Below are positions 8,326 through 16,204 of a DNA stretch of 64,000 nucleotides, piece by piece. The DNA is from Nitrosospira sp. Nsp2 (GTDB lineage: Bacteria; Pseudomonadota; Gammaproteobacteria; Burkholderiales; Nitrosomonadaceae), in assembly GCF_003050965.1 (NCBI RefSeq), contig NZ_QAOU01000002.1, positions 558,001 through 622,000 on the forward strand, read 5' to 3'. The translations under genes and the position numbers were made by a program. The notes under the pieces were generated by a model that was not told the DNA's origin, made no database searches, and saw nothing but the letters and a program-made list of their open reading frames with translations. Within the stretch, counting starts at the first letter, position 1, and every line of letters begins with the position of its first letter.

Positions 8326-9659
8326 ATGCACGATACCGTAACCCTTTCATCTGTTACTCTCGGCCAGGCATCCCTTTACTGGCTCAAGCTGGGCTTTATC
8401 AGTTTCGGCGGGCCCGCCGGGCAGATTGCCATCATGCATCGCGACCTGGTCGAGCAAAAAGGCTGGATTTCTGAAGGGCGCTTCCTGCATGCGCTGAATT
8501 TTTGCATGGTTTTGCCAGGCCCTGAAGCGTAGCAACTTGCTACTTATATCGGCTGGCTCATGCACCGCAACTGGGGAGGAATCATCGTGGGCGCGCTTTT
8601 TGTGCTCCCGTCATTTTTTCTTCTGGTGGCGCTAACGTGGATTTATTTGAAATACGGACATGTCCCGGCGGTTGCTGGCGTGCTTTATGGCATCAAGCCA
8701 GCCATTGTCGCCATCGTCTCCTCGCTGCCTACCGCATAGGCTTCAGAACGCTGAACAATTACCTGCTCTGGTCAATTTCGGCATTCGCTTTTGTCGCCCT
8801 CACGATCCTCAAAATACCCTTCCCCTTAATTATCCTGACAGCCGGGCTCATCGGATATGGCGGCGGGCGTGTCCTGCCTCATCATTTCGAAACAGGAACG
8901 TCGCACGAGGGATCGAGGGAACACTCTCGGCCTGCACTTATTGACGACACAAGTCCGATTCCCTCTCATGCACTGTTCAGCTGGTCAGCATTGCGGCGAA
9001 CCGTCGCCGCCGGCCTCGTGATATGGCTGGTCGCGATAGGAATATTGTGGGTCTTGTATGGATGGAATGGTGCCTTCACTCAGATGGGCTGGTTTTTCAC
9101 TAAAGCCGCCTTGCTGACTTTCGGCGGCGCTTATGCGGCCCTGCCCTACGTTTATCAGGGAGCGGTAGGGCATTACCTATGGCTCACCCCGGAGCAGATG
9201 ATTGACGGCCTCGCGTTGGGCGAAACGACCCCTGGTCCGCTCATCATGGTCGTCACGTTTGTAGGGTTTGTCGGGGGATGGGTAACGCAGGTGTTGGGGC
9301 CGGAGGCCCGCTTTGTTTCAGCTTTCACAGGGACGACCGTGGTCACTTTCTTTATCTTTTTGCCCAGTTTTATCTTTATTTTTATGGGCGCGCCCTTTAT
9401 TGAAACGACGCACGGCAAACTGTCATTTACCGCCCCGTTAAAAGCAATAACGGCGGCTGTGGTAGGCGTCATCTTTAACCTGGCCGTATTTTTTGCCTAT
9501 CACGTGGTCTGGCCGCAGGGCTGGGCCGGCGCTGCCGATTGGCTCTCGATCGGGCTAATCATCGGAGCGGTAGTGGTGATGTTTCGCTTCAATGTCGGGG
9601 TCATTCCGGTACTGCTGTCATGCGGAATGTTGGGTATGGTCTGGCGCTTGGCCAGTTAA
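8326..9659 (+). pseudogene. chrA: Chromate transporter ChrA, broken by a stop and a frameshift
   Basis: The two-domain CHR protein is recognisable end to end but not in one frame. The N-terminal part ([20 protein letters not shown] ... [13 protein letters not shown]) meets TAG at 8530, where the family normally has Gln in [15 protein letters not shown]. The frame then continues ([31 protein letters not shown] ... [14 protein letters not shown]) and shifts near 8715, resuming in another frame as [14 protein letters not shown]. The second half is intact to 9659 (FGGAYAALPYVYQGAV, ALGETTPGPLIM). ChrA effluxes chromate; this copy should be inactive unless the intact C-terminal half functions alone, as short CHR proteins can in pairs. 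Confidence 0.85.
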
Positions 9660-9805
9660 CGAAAGACGAAGAAAATACTAAAATCCTTCATACGAACTGG
9701 TTCTGCTGGCAGGACCCCCGTCCTCGATCGTACATAGATGCTCTACGTGTCTTGGTTCTATCTGATTCGCTGAACGGTATTATTTCCGGGAAAAGCTCAC
9801 TCGTG

Positions 9806-10090
9806 CTAATCCCGTTCGAGCTCGATGAGCTTGCCGTCTTCCCCCACTTTGATTTCAACCTTCTTGCCGTCGGGTTTTTTCACCTCGGCTTCATAAACGG
9901 TGATCGCTTTACCGTCTTTCGATTTCGTTTCCTTCTCAATCTCCTCTACTTTCCCCCCTTCGGCATTGTCCGTTATTGTTTTCTGTACCGCGGCAGGCAG
10001 TTCCGACCATTGCACTTTTTCTTCTTTGCCGGCGAGTGCTGAGGTCGCAAACACCATTGCACCTACTGATAAAAGTATGCTCCTTTTCAT
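9806..10090 (-). CDS. Small periplasmic PepSY-like protein
   Basis: 94 residues with a signal peptide (MKRSILLSVGAMVFATSALA-G) and a mature part of about 73 residues: VQWSELPAAVQKTITDNAEGGKVEEIEKET, then DGKAITVYEAEVKKPDGKKVEIKVGEDGKLIELE. The helix followed by a beta-hairpin ending in a repeated strand looks like PepSY or PepSY-like domains, proposed to bind or inhibit periplasmic enzymes. That assignment is by pattern only. It carries the third copy of the palindrome promoter (10152-10193), linking it with the small secreted genes at 327 and 874. Confidence 0.75.
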   Translation of the reverse strand: MKRSILLSVGAMVFATSALAGKEEKVQWSELPAAVQKTITDNAEGGKVEEIEKETKSKDGKAITVYEAEVKKPDGKKVEIKVGEDGKLIELERD

Positions 10091-10419
10091 TCGCGATCCT
10101 TGTCGGGTTGGTTTGCTTTTTTTCCTTGCCGCTCCGGGAAGCGGCCCCGCAAGATTACATCAAACTTGAACACTGATCTGTGCGGTAGCGCACATTTCCA
10201 GGTTAAGGAATCGGCTGACATATTCCTGCGCTTTTCTCCATATACTACTTCTAATACTGTTCCAGAGAACCGGCGTCGGCCGTTTACAACGTGACGAACG
10301 GATATGAGCTCGCGTGAGCCCCCGATGATCCGCCCCGCATTTCCAGAAAAGCCCCAGCCGGTTCAGCTGTTGCCGGTGTGCATAAAAATCACCCGCCTTT
10401 GGTACATCCAGGGCAAGCT
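10091..10419. other. Intergenic region without a gene
   Basis: This stretch holds the promoter copy at 10152-10193 for the leftward small periplasmic gene. The rest, up to the alkB stop codon, shows no convincing ORF and no hairpin with a T-run. Confidence 0.5.
10152..10193 (-). promoter_or_regulatory. Palindrome-associated promoter, copy 3
   Basis: On the minus strand the palindrome GTGCGCTACCGCAC (10193-10180) is followed by CAGATC (10180-10175) as -35, 17 bp, and TAATCT (10157-10152) as -10. The start codon at 10090 is about 61 bp further on. This is the most symmetrical of the three copies. Confidence 0.55.
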
Positions 10420-11076
10420 TTAAGCTGCCTTGCGAAAGGTCAAGTTAATCCGGCGGCCGCCAGTCGCATGATGGCAGCCGTCCGCAAGCGGTAGAACGCC
10501 GTGAAAACATAACCTTGCCGGCCCGCCCCATACCATGACATCACCATGAGCCAATTGCACCCGCGCCGGCCTTTCCTGCCGTCGTAAACCGCCCCACATG
10601 AAGACTGCCGGGAGGCCTAGCGAAACAGAGACGATCGGCGCGTTAAAGTCGCGCTCGTTCTTGTCCTGATGCAATGAGAGCCTCGCCCCCGGCTCATAAA
10701 GATTGACGAGGCACGCATCGGGCTCGAAGTTTTCAAAACCGGCGGTAGCGGCAGCGTCCCGCGCAAGCTTGCGGAACACGTCCGGCATGCGAGGCCACGG
10801 CTTGCCACTATCCGGATCGGTCGGCTGGTAACGATAGCCGGTGTGATCGGTCACCCAGCCATAGGAACCGCAATTTGTCAGCGCGACTGACATACGGAAA
10901 CCGCCGGGGGTGACCATGTGACGCAGCGGCGCCTCCGCGACGACTTCGCCCAGCGCTGTTAAAATCTCTGCCTCATCCGGCAGCGCAAAAGCGCGCAAGA
11001 CAACTGCACCCCGGGACAGTTCTTCCCGGCGGGCCTGACACTGCGACAGATCTTCAAACAGGTTCAGCGTCATCAT
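10420..11076 (-). CDS. alkB: DNA oxidative demethylase AlkB
   Basis: About 218 residues of the AlkB 2OG-Fe(II) dioxygenase family, which oxidatively removes 1-methyladenine and 3-methylcytosine. Iron ligands are visible as H136-x-D138 (LHQDKNERDF) and H192 (CFHGVLP); the 2-oxoglutarate-binding Arg pair is in GGRRINLTFRK near the C-terminus. The substrate-lid segment MSVALTNCGSYGWVTDHTGYRYQP is typical. Start is ATG 11076 or 11073; a GTG at 11085 is also in frame. It lies 15 bp after the oxygenase gene and is the last gene of the ada operon. Confidence 0.93.
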   Translation of the reverse strand: MMTLNLFEDLSQCQARREELSRGAVVLRAFALPDEAEILTALGEVVAEAPLRHMVTPGGFRMSVALTNCGSYGWVTDHTGYRYQPTDPDSGKPWPRMPDVFRKLARDAAATAGFENFEPDACLVNLYEPGARLSLHQDKNERDFNAPIVSVSLGLPAVFMWGGLRRQERPARVQLAHGDVMVWGGPARLCFHGVLPLADGCHHATGGRRINLTFRKAA

Positions 11077-11091
11077 CTTGCCCACCGCTTC

Positions 11092-11844
11092 TCATGTGGC
11101 ATCGTGAAAAATTATCCCTACAGTATGACGTCGCCCGGAGCGGAGGCGACTGACGCCATGGCGCAGATTGACCTTGTACACCCCTCGCGCACCTTGCACC
11201 GGCCGCTGGTTTACCGCAAATACAACAGCATCCCCTTTCCTTAGCGGCACAACTTCCGGACGCGACTGCATGCGCGGGCGCTGCTCGGTCAACACAAACT
11301 CGCCACCTGCGAAATCACGACCCGGTTCTGCTAGCAGTATAGTCAGTTGAATCGGGAATACGTGCACCCCGTACAAATCCTGGTGCAAACAATTGTAATC
11401 GCCGGGCTCATATTGCAACATCAGCGGAGTAGGACGTAGCTGGCCCGCCTCATGGCAGCGCTTGATGAAATCGCGGTGCTCCGGCGGGTAACGCACATCA
11501 TTGCCCATTGCCTCATTCCAGCGATTGGCTAGTGGCACCAACCGGGGGTATATCAAGGTCCGCAGTTCCGCGATGATGCTGGGCAACGGGTACTTGAAAT
11601 ACTTGTATTCACCTCGGCCAAACCCATGACGAGCCATCACGACCCGGCTGCGAAAAACGTCCTCCTCCGGATAAAGCCCGGCCAGTGCGTCGCATTCCTC
11701 AGGAGCAAGCAGCTTTTCGATCACCGCGCATCCCTGCGTATCCAGTTCGTTCGTGACTGCGCGCCAATCCAGTGCACCTACGCGGAGGGCACTGCCCATA
11801 TGAGGGTTATTTTTTCCTGCCTTGCTCTTTGTCAAGGCAGTCAT
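11092..11844 (-). CDS. Uncharacterised 2OG-Fe(II) oxygenase in the ada operon
   Basis: 250 residues of the prolyl-hydroxylase-like 2OG-Fe(II) oxygenase superfamily. The iron triad is H154-x-D156 (NCLHQDLYG) and H229 (NLRHGVS), with RRHTVGIIFHDAT supplying the likely 2OG-binding basic residue. Other conserved-looking blocks are FRSRVVMARHGFGRGEYKYF and GGEFVLTEQRPRMQSRPEVVPLRKGDAVVF. The ATG at 11844 overlaps the ada stop by 4 bp (ATGA), so translation is coupled; the upstream extension of the frame to 11967 is shadow within ada. Its place between ada and alkB argues for a role in alkylation damage, but no substrate is known to me. It is distinct from AlkB in sequence. Confidence 0.85.
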   Translation of the reverse strand: MTALTKSKAGKNNPHMGSALRVGALDWRAVTNELDTQGCAVIEKLLAPEECDALAGLYPEEDVFRSRVVMARHGFGRGEYKYFKYPLPSIIAELRTLIYPRLVPLANRWNEAMGNDVRYPPEHRDFIKRCHEAGQLRPTPLMLQYEPGDYNCLHQDLYGVHVFPIQLTILLAEPGRDFAGGEFVLTEQRPRMQSRPEVVPLRKGDAVVFAVNQRPVQGARGVYKVNLRHGVSRLRSGRRHTVGIIFHDAT

Positions 11845-12950
11845 TCCCGAGACCTCACCTCGCCCTCCGGCCGTGAGCCCGACTCCTTCTCGAGCAGAAC
11901 CCGCTTGCGCTCGACACCCCAGCGATAGCCCGCCAGTGCGCCGTCGATACGCACGACTCGATGACACGGAATCGCGACGGCCAGCTTATTAGCCGCACAT
12001 GCCTGCCCTACTGCCCGTACCGAGCCGGGAGCGCCAATGCGCTTGGCAACATCAGCGTAGCTTTCGGTCTGGCCGGGGGGAATTTCGCGCAGGGCGTGCC
12101 ATACCCGCTGCTGGAAAGCGGTGCCACGCACATCCAGCGGTAGATTCAGACCAATACCCGGCGCTTCAATAAAGCCGATGACCGTGGCGACAAGCTCTTC
12201 GAAGTCTGCATCTCCTCCGATCAGGGTGGCGCGGGGAAAGCTATCCTGCAGATCGCGCGCCAGTTTGCCGGGATCGCTGCCAAGCAGAAGGGCACAAATG
12301 CCGCGATCACTTTGAGCAACCAGGATCGACCCCAAAGAACATTCGCCAATGGCAAACCCGATTTCGGTATTGACGCCGCCCGCCCGATAATGGCTTGGGA
12401 CCATGCCCAGAACTTTATCCGACTGTTCGTAAAAACGGCTGCTGGAGCTATAGCCGGCATCAAAAATAGCACCTGTCACCGAGCCGCCCCGGCGAAGTTG
12501 GTTGCGCATTCTTTTCTCGCGCTGCGCGGCAGCGTACTGCCTCGGCGTTAACCCCGTGAGGTGCTTGAATACACGGTGAAAATGATAGGCGCTCATGCCA
12601 ACCTTCTTTGCGAGTTCTTCCAAGGATGGGATGGCTTCACATTCTTCGATGACGCGGCAAGCGTGAGTGACCTTGTCCGCGTATTGCTCGACAAGCGGAG
12701 CCCGGTCCGGCTGGCAACGCTTGCAAGGTCTGAAACCGGCCCTTTCGGCTTCCTCCGGGGTAACATAAAAAATGACGTTTTCGGGTTGCGCCGAACGTGC
12801 AGCACAAGCGGGACGGCAGTAGACCCCTGTGGTCTTGACTCCGAAATAAAACTTGCCGTCAGCTTCAGCGTTACGCGCGACAACGTCGGCCCAGCGAGGA
12901 TCACTTACCGTCGCAGCACGCAGCTGTGCTTTTTTCGCTAGCATATTCAT
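11841..12950 (-). CDS. ada: Ada: methylphosphotriester/O6-methylguanine methyltransferase and activator
   Basis: 369 residues with the full Ada layout. The N-terminal zinc domain has C45, C49, C76 and C79 (GVYCRPACAARS, RPCKRCQPDRAP) and takes the methyl group from phosphotriesters. An AraC-type HTH follows (SLEELAKKVGMSAYHFHRVFKHLTGLTP). The C-terminal methyltransferase carries active-site C329 in AIPCHRVVR. Start ATG 12950 has AGGAG 6 nt upstream. It heads the operon ada-oxygenase-alkB. An AAT-N6-GCAA Ada box at 13043-13031, placed about 30 bp ahead of a TATATT -10, indicates autoactivation by methylated Ada, as in E. coli. Confidence 0.95.
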   Translation of the reverse strand: MNMLAKKAQLRAATVSDPRWADVVARNAEADGKFYFGVKTTGVYCRPACAARSAQPENVIFYVTPEEAERAGFRPCKRCQPDRAPLVEQYADKVTHACRVIEECEAIPSLEELAKKVGMSAYHFHRVFKHLTGLTPRQYAAAQREKRMRNQLRRGGSVTGAIFDAGYSSSSRFYEQSDKVLGMVPSHYRAGGVNTEIGFAIGECSLGSILVAQSDRGICALLLGSDPGKLARDLQDSFPRATLIGGDADFEELVATVIGFIEAPGIGLNLPLDVRGTAFQQRVWHALREIPPGQTESYADVAKRIGAPGSVRAVGQACAANKLAVAIPCHRVVRIDGALAGYRWGVERKRVLLEKESGSRPEGEVRSRE

Positions 12951-13352
12951 GATGTGCTCCTTTTAAAAAGTCGCAGCAATCGCGGCCAATACCAATATAT
13001 CAATATGCACGAATTGTCGCACCCCGGGTCTTGCTTTCAAATTCAATTCCGCTGACGGAGCAGATTCGATCCCGCTGATCAGACTACTAGTGCGCACACT
13101 CAGCGGATTTCCATATCGGGGCAGATGCTGTTCAAGCTCCTGTTAGGTACGGTGCCGAACGGACGATACGGGCGGGCAACTTCTATAACAACTCCAACCA
13201 TACACCGAGCCGCACTTCTGAAGCATCGGCTCCAAACATGCCACGCAGATTTGGAGCCGGAAAGAAATAAGATTAGCGGCAGAAACGTGAGAATCGTCTG
13301 GATGGGGCCAATGTATTTTCTACTGAATAGCAATTTTCGACGAGGAGGAAAC
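12951..13352. other. Divergent intergenic region, ada / DUF1269 gene
   Basis: It contains the Ada box and probable ada promoter near the left end, and the RBS GAGGAGG (13342-13348) of the rightward gene. An 8-bp palindrome GTGCGCAC lies at 13090-13097; it shares half of the palindrome-promoter motif but lacks the -35/-10 pairing, so I do not group them. The open frame from 13125 is not supported as coding before 13353. Confidence 0.4.
13031..13043 (-). promoter_or_regulatory. Ada box (AAT-N6-GCAA)
   Basis: On the minus strand the bases read AATTTGAAAGCAA, matching the A box/B box pattern bound by methylated Ada in E. coli. A TATATT at 12999-12994 would be the -10, putting the box at roughly -44 to -56, close to the position in the E. 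coli ada promoter. Confidence 0.55.
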
Positions 13353-13880
13353 ATGTCCGAATTAATCGTGTTAGGCTTTAACGATCCTGAAGAAGCCGAC
13401 CGGGTCCTGCTGAGGCTGAGCAAGTTAAAGAAGGAATATCTGATAGATATTGAAGATGCCGTGGTTGTCGTACGCGACGAGGCAGGCAAGGTTCATCTCA
13501 AGCAAAGCATTAATACTGTCGCAGCCGGCGCAACGACTGGTTTCCTTTCCGGCGGTCTATGGGGTACCTTTGTCGGCCTACTATTCATGAACCCGTTGGC
13601 CGGATTTGTTCTGGGTGGTGCGATCGGAGCAGGAGCAGGCGCTTTATCCGGTTCTCTGGTCGACTACGGGATCAATGATGATTTCATCAAATCACTGGGC
13701 GAGACCATTCCGCCCAGCTCGTCCGCGCTTTTCATTCTCGTACGAAAGGTGCAACCGGAAAAGGTTCTCGCGGAACTCTCGGGCGTTAAAGGGAAGGTCC
13801 TGCGGACCTCCCTCTCGCCCGAGCAGGAGAAAAAGCTTCAGGAAGCTCTTGAAGGGGCAACCGCACCCGCCGCAGGTTGA
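13353..13880 (+). CDS. DUF1269 membrane protein
   Basis: 175 residues matching DUF1269 proteins: MSELIVLGFNDPEEADRVLLRLSKLKKEYLIDIEDAVVV at the N-terminus, a glycine-rich hydrophobic hairpin in the middle (GLWGTFVGLLFMNPLAGFVLGGAIGAGAGALSG, about residues 65-110), and a C-terminal SSSALFILVRKVQPEKVLAELSG ... KVLRTSLS ferredoxin-like half. The glycine-zipper hairpin suggests membrane insertion. GAGGAGG 4-10 nt upstream fixes ATG 13353. Function unknown in the family; often found near stress genes. It converges on the alcohol dehydrogenase with only 6 bp between. Confidence 0.85.
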   Translation: MSELIVLGFNDPEEADRVLLRLSKLKKEYLIDIEDAVVVVRDEAGKVHLKQSINTVAAGATTGFLSGGLWGTFVGLLFMNPLAGFVLGGAIGAGAGALSGSLVDYGINDDFIKSLGETIPPSSSALFILVRKVQPEKVLAELSGVKGKVLRTSLSPEQEKKLQEALEGATAPAAG

Positions 13881-13886
13881 CAACCT

Positions 13887-14909
13887 TTAGGTGAAATCAG
13901 CATCCAGGACGACGCGGTAACGCGCCTTGCCCGCTGCAAGATGGGCTATCGCATCGTTCACTTTGCTCAGCGGGAAGTGCTCCACCTGCGGGGCGATATG
14001 GTGACGGGAGGCGAAATCCAGCATGGAGGACATGGCGGCTGGACTTCCGGTGGGCGACCCTGAAATACTTTTCTGTCCGGAGATCAGATCGAAAGCCCCG
14101 ACCGGAATCGGCTCAAGCACCGCGCCGACGAGGTGCATGCGGCCATTCGGCTTCAGCGTCTGCAAAAACGCGCTCCAGTCCAACGGAACATTCGCGGTGA
14201 CAAGCAGGACATCAAGCGAATTTGCTGCTTTCAGGATGCCCGCACGGTCGCGGCTCGACACCACCCGATGCGCCCCGAATTTTCTTACTTCCTCCATCTT
14301 CGATGGGTTCGAGGAAAAAGCAGTCACCTCGCAACCCCAGGCATTTGCAAATTGCAGGGCCAGGTGGCCAAGGCCGCCAATACCAACGACGCCTACCCGG
14401 TCCGTTGGCTTTACTCCGTAGGTAGCGAAGGGCGCAAACACTGTAACGCCGCCACACAGCAACGGACCGGCAGATGAAATATCGAGCGCGTCAGGCAGAG
14501 GAACCGCCCAGGCCCAATGCGAACGGACCTTTTCCGCAAAGGCGCCGGGATGCCCGACGATTGTGGCGACTGATTGACCGCAGAGATGGTGATTGCCGGT
14601 CATGCATTGATGGCAATACATGCAACTCGCGCTGGTCCAGCCCAAGCCGGCACGCTGGCCGATCCGCAAACCCTTGACCTGATCGCCGACGGCACTGATC
14701 CGGCCTACCGCCTCATGCCCAGGTATGACGGGATACTGAGACATCCCCCAATCATTGTTAAGGATGGAAAGATCGGAATGGCAGAGGCCGCAGAATTCGA
14801 CCCGGAGCTCCACCTCCTCCGGGCCTAGCGGACCTGCTTCGTAGTCAATGGGTTCGAGTTTCTGCTTTGCCCCATGCGAGGCCCATGCCCTGACACGCGT
14901 CATTGTCAT
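13887..14909 (-). CDS. Zinc-dependent alcohol/aldehyde dehydrogenase (MDR, CAD-like)
   Basis: About 340 residues of the medium-chain dehydrogenase/reductase superfamily. The catalytic-zinc motif is FCGLCHSDLSILNNDW and GHEAVG; structural-zinc cysteines are in CMYCHQCMTGNHHLC; the nucleotide site is GVVGIGGLGHLALQFA. The pattern resembles YahK/AdhC and cinnamyl-alcohol dehydrogenases, which reduce aldehydes with NADPH, but here SNPSK follows the nucleotide-binding strand and I would not call the cofactor. Three in-frame ATGs stand at 14915, 14909 and 14903; AGGAG at 14921-14917 best fits 14909 (7 nt). Aldehyde detoxification is a reasonable role. Confidence 0.88.
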   Translation of the reverse strand: MTMTRVRAWASHGAKQKLEPIDYEAGPLGPEEVELRVEFCGLCHSDLSILNNDWGMSQYPVIPGHEAVGRISAVGDQVKGLRIGQRAGLGWTSASCMYCHQCMTGNHHLCGQSVATIVGHPGAFAEKVRSHWAWAVPLPDALDISSAGPLLCGGVTVFAPFATYGVKPTDRVGVVGIGGLGHLALQFANAWGCEVTAFSSNPSKMEEVRKFGAHRVVSSRDRAGILKAANSLDVLLVTANVPLDWSAFLQTLKPNGRMHLVGAVLEPIPVGAFDLISGQKSISGSPTGSPAAMSSMLDFASRHHIAPQVEHFPLSKVNDAIAHLAAGKARYRVVLDADFT

Positions 14910-14915
14910 TGTCAT

Positions 14916-15499
14916 TCTCCTTGTCCAGATATAAGGCGCAGAAGGTCCGACTTTTTCGCTGCCTCGATCAGTCGCACACGAGTTTTTCAAACGATGCTTG
15001 GCACACCGTAAGTTGATACCTTGCGGAAAGATTCAATCCGCGTCAACCCATGGAATCCATAGACCGGAATGCGATTGCCACTTTCGGCCCTTTGCGTCTT
15101 CAGCTTCTGCAAGCCAGCGAACTCGCCGTTCGGAAGAGCTTACTGCCGCTACGTAAAAATATCGGGTTCGTATTGATGTCGATCATCATTCCGTTCTCCC
15201 GACTCGGCCCCTCATCTTAGCACCCCGATTGCCGGTATTGAGAATCCAACTCCCGCGAAAATGCCGATTCCACGGCGGCTCCAAGCTGGAATCTGCCGCC
15301 GCGCAAGGATAAATATTCTCGCTTATAAGCCCTTTTCGCGCCCTTTTAAAAGCAGCGGATGTGTCGAGAATAATTACAGGCTGCCTGCCGCAGAGCCAAG
15401 TGAAAAAAAAACATGCAGCCATTCAGATTCTTATCCTTTGGCACAGAACATGCTTATATACCTTATATAGGTGAATTTCGCTTTGGGGAGAACAATAAT
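14916..15499. other. Divergent intergenic region, dehydrogenase / PEP-CTERM gene
   Basis: It holds the -24/-12 promoter at 15439-15453 and, just after it, the AT-rich TATATACCTTATATA. Between 14930 and 15400 I see no gene, no strong hairpin and no recognisable RNA. Confidence 0.4.
15439..15453 (+). promoter_or_regulatory. Sigma-54 (-24/-12) promoter for the PEP-CTERM gene
   Basis: TGGCAC-AGAAC-ATGC matches the RpoN consensus TGGCAC-N5-TTGC at all but one of the fixed positions, with GG and GC exactly 10 bp apart. The predicted transcript start is about 35 bp ahead of ATG 15500. PEP-CTERM genes are known to be controlled by RpoN with the PrsK/PrsR system in several betaproteobacteria. Confidence 0.65.
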
Positions 15500-16204
15500 A
15501 TGAAAAACCTGAGTACCGTTTCACTGATCGCAATAATGATGGCGGGACCGTTGGCAGCGAATGGCGCGATGATAGGACCCACCCCCTATCTTTCCTCAGC
15601 CGATAGCCCTTTCGCCGGCACCCCGTTCAGCTATTTCCACGTCGAAGACTTCGAGGACAGTTTGCTTAACACTCCGGGCGTCATCGCTTCGGCTGGAATA
15701 GTTTTGTCGCCTGCTGCCTTGACCGACTCGGTGGATGCAGATGACGGCTCCGTAGATGGTTCGGGCACGGCTGGCCATACGTGGTACTCAAACGGCGGTT
15801 CAAGCTTGACCTTCACCTTCAGTGCCGTACTGCTGGGCGCCTTGCCCACTCATGCCGGGCTGGTGTGGACGGATGTCGGGTTTGCCAGCGTGCAAGACGG
15901 TTTTGATACTGTCACTTTCGAAGCCTTTGATGCCGCAAATAATTCTCTCGGATTTATAAGTCCATCCGCTGTCGGGGATGGACTATTTGGAGGACAAACG
16001 GCTGAAGACCGTTTCTTTGGCGTAACCAGCGCCAGCGGGATCGGTTCCATACGCATTACTTCACTCAGTAGCACTGACTGGGAAATTGATCATCTCCAAT
16101 ACGGTCTTGCGTCCGTCCCCTCTGGTGCTGTCCCTGAACCCGGGACGTTAGCGCTTCTTATTGCCGGAGTGGCAGGGATCAGATTCCTGCGGCGTCGTAT
16201 GTAA
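15500..16204 (+). CDS. PEP-CTERM sorting-signal protein
   Basis: 234 residues: a signal peptide ending in AANGA, a beta-rich secreted domain with no cysteines and many Asp/Ser/Gly/Thr residues (FEDSLLNTPGVI, DGFDTVTFEAFDA, WEIDHLQYG), and a C-terminal VPEPGTLALLIAGVAGIRFLRRRM. That tail is a textbook PEP-CTERM: PEP motif, hydrophobic helix, Arg cluster. The signal directs cleavage by exosortase EpsH/XrtA, usually in organisms making an exopolysaccharide floc or biofilm. ATG 15500 is chosen because GGGGAG lies 9 nt ahead and the signal peptide starts there. No exosortase gene is in the window. Confidence 0.88.
   Translation: MKNLSTVSLIAIMMAGPLAANGAMIGPTPYLSSADSPFAGTPFSYFHVEDFEDSLLNTPGVIASAGIVLSPAALTDSVDADDGSVDGSGTAGHTWYSNGGSSLTFTFSAVLLGALPTHAGLVWTDVGFASVQDGFDTVTFEAFDAANNSLGFISPSAVGDGLFGGQTAEDRFFGVTSASGIGSIRITSLSSTDWEIDHLQYGLASVPSGAVPEPGTLALLIAGVAGIRFLRRRM

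Noticed and set aside
8530-8532. TAG in chrA as a possible recoded (pyrrolysine-like or read-through) codon
   Set aside because: A second lesion, a frameshift near 8715, is present and the family has Gln (CAG) at this place; simple decay explains both.
13090-13097. GTGCGCAC as a fourth copy of the palindrome promoter
   Set aside because: It lacks the central STAS, has no -35 hexamer joined to it and no TAAnnT at 17 bp, and is about 255 bp from the next start codon.
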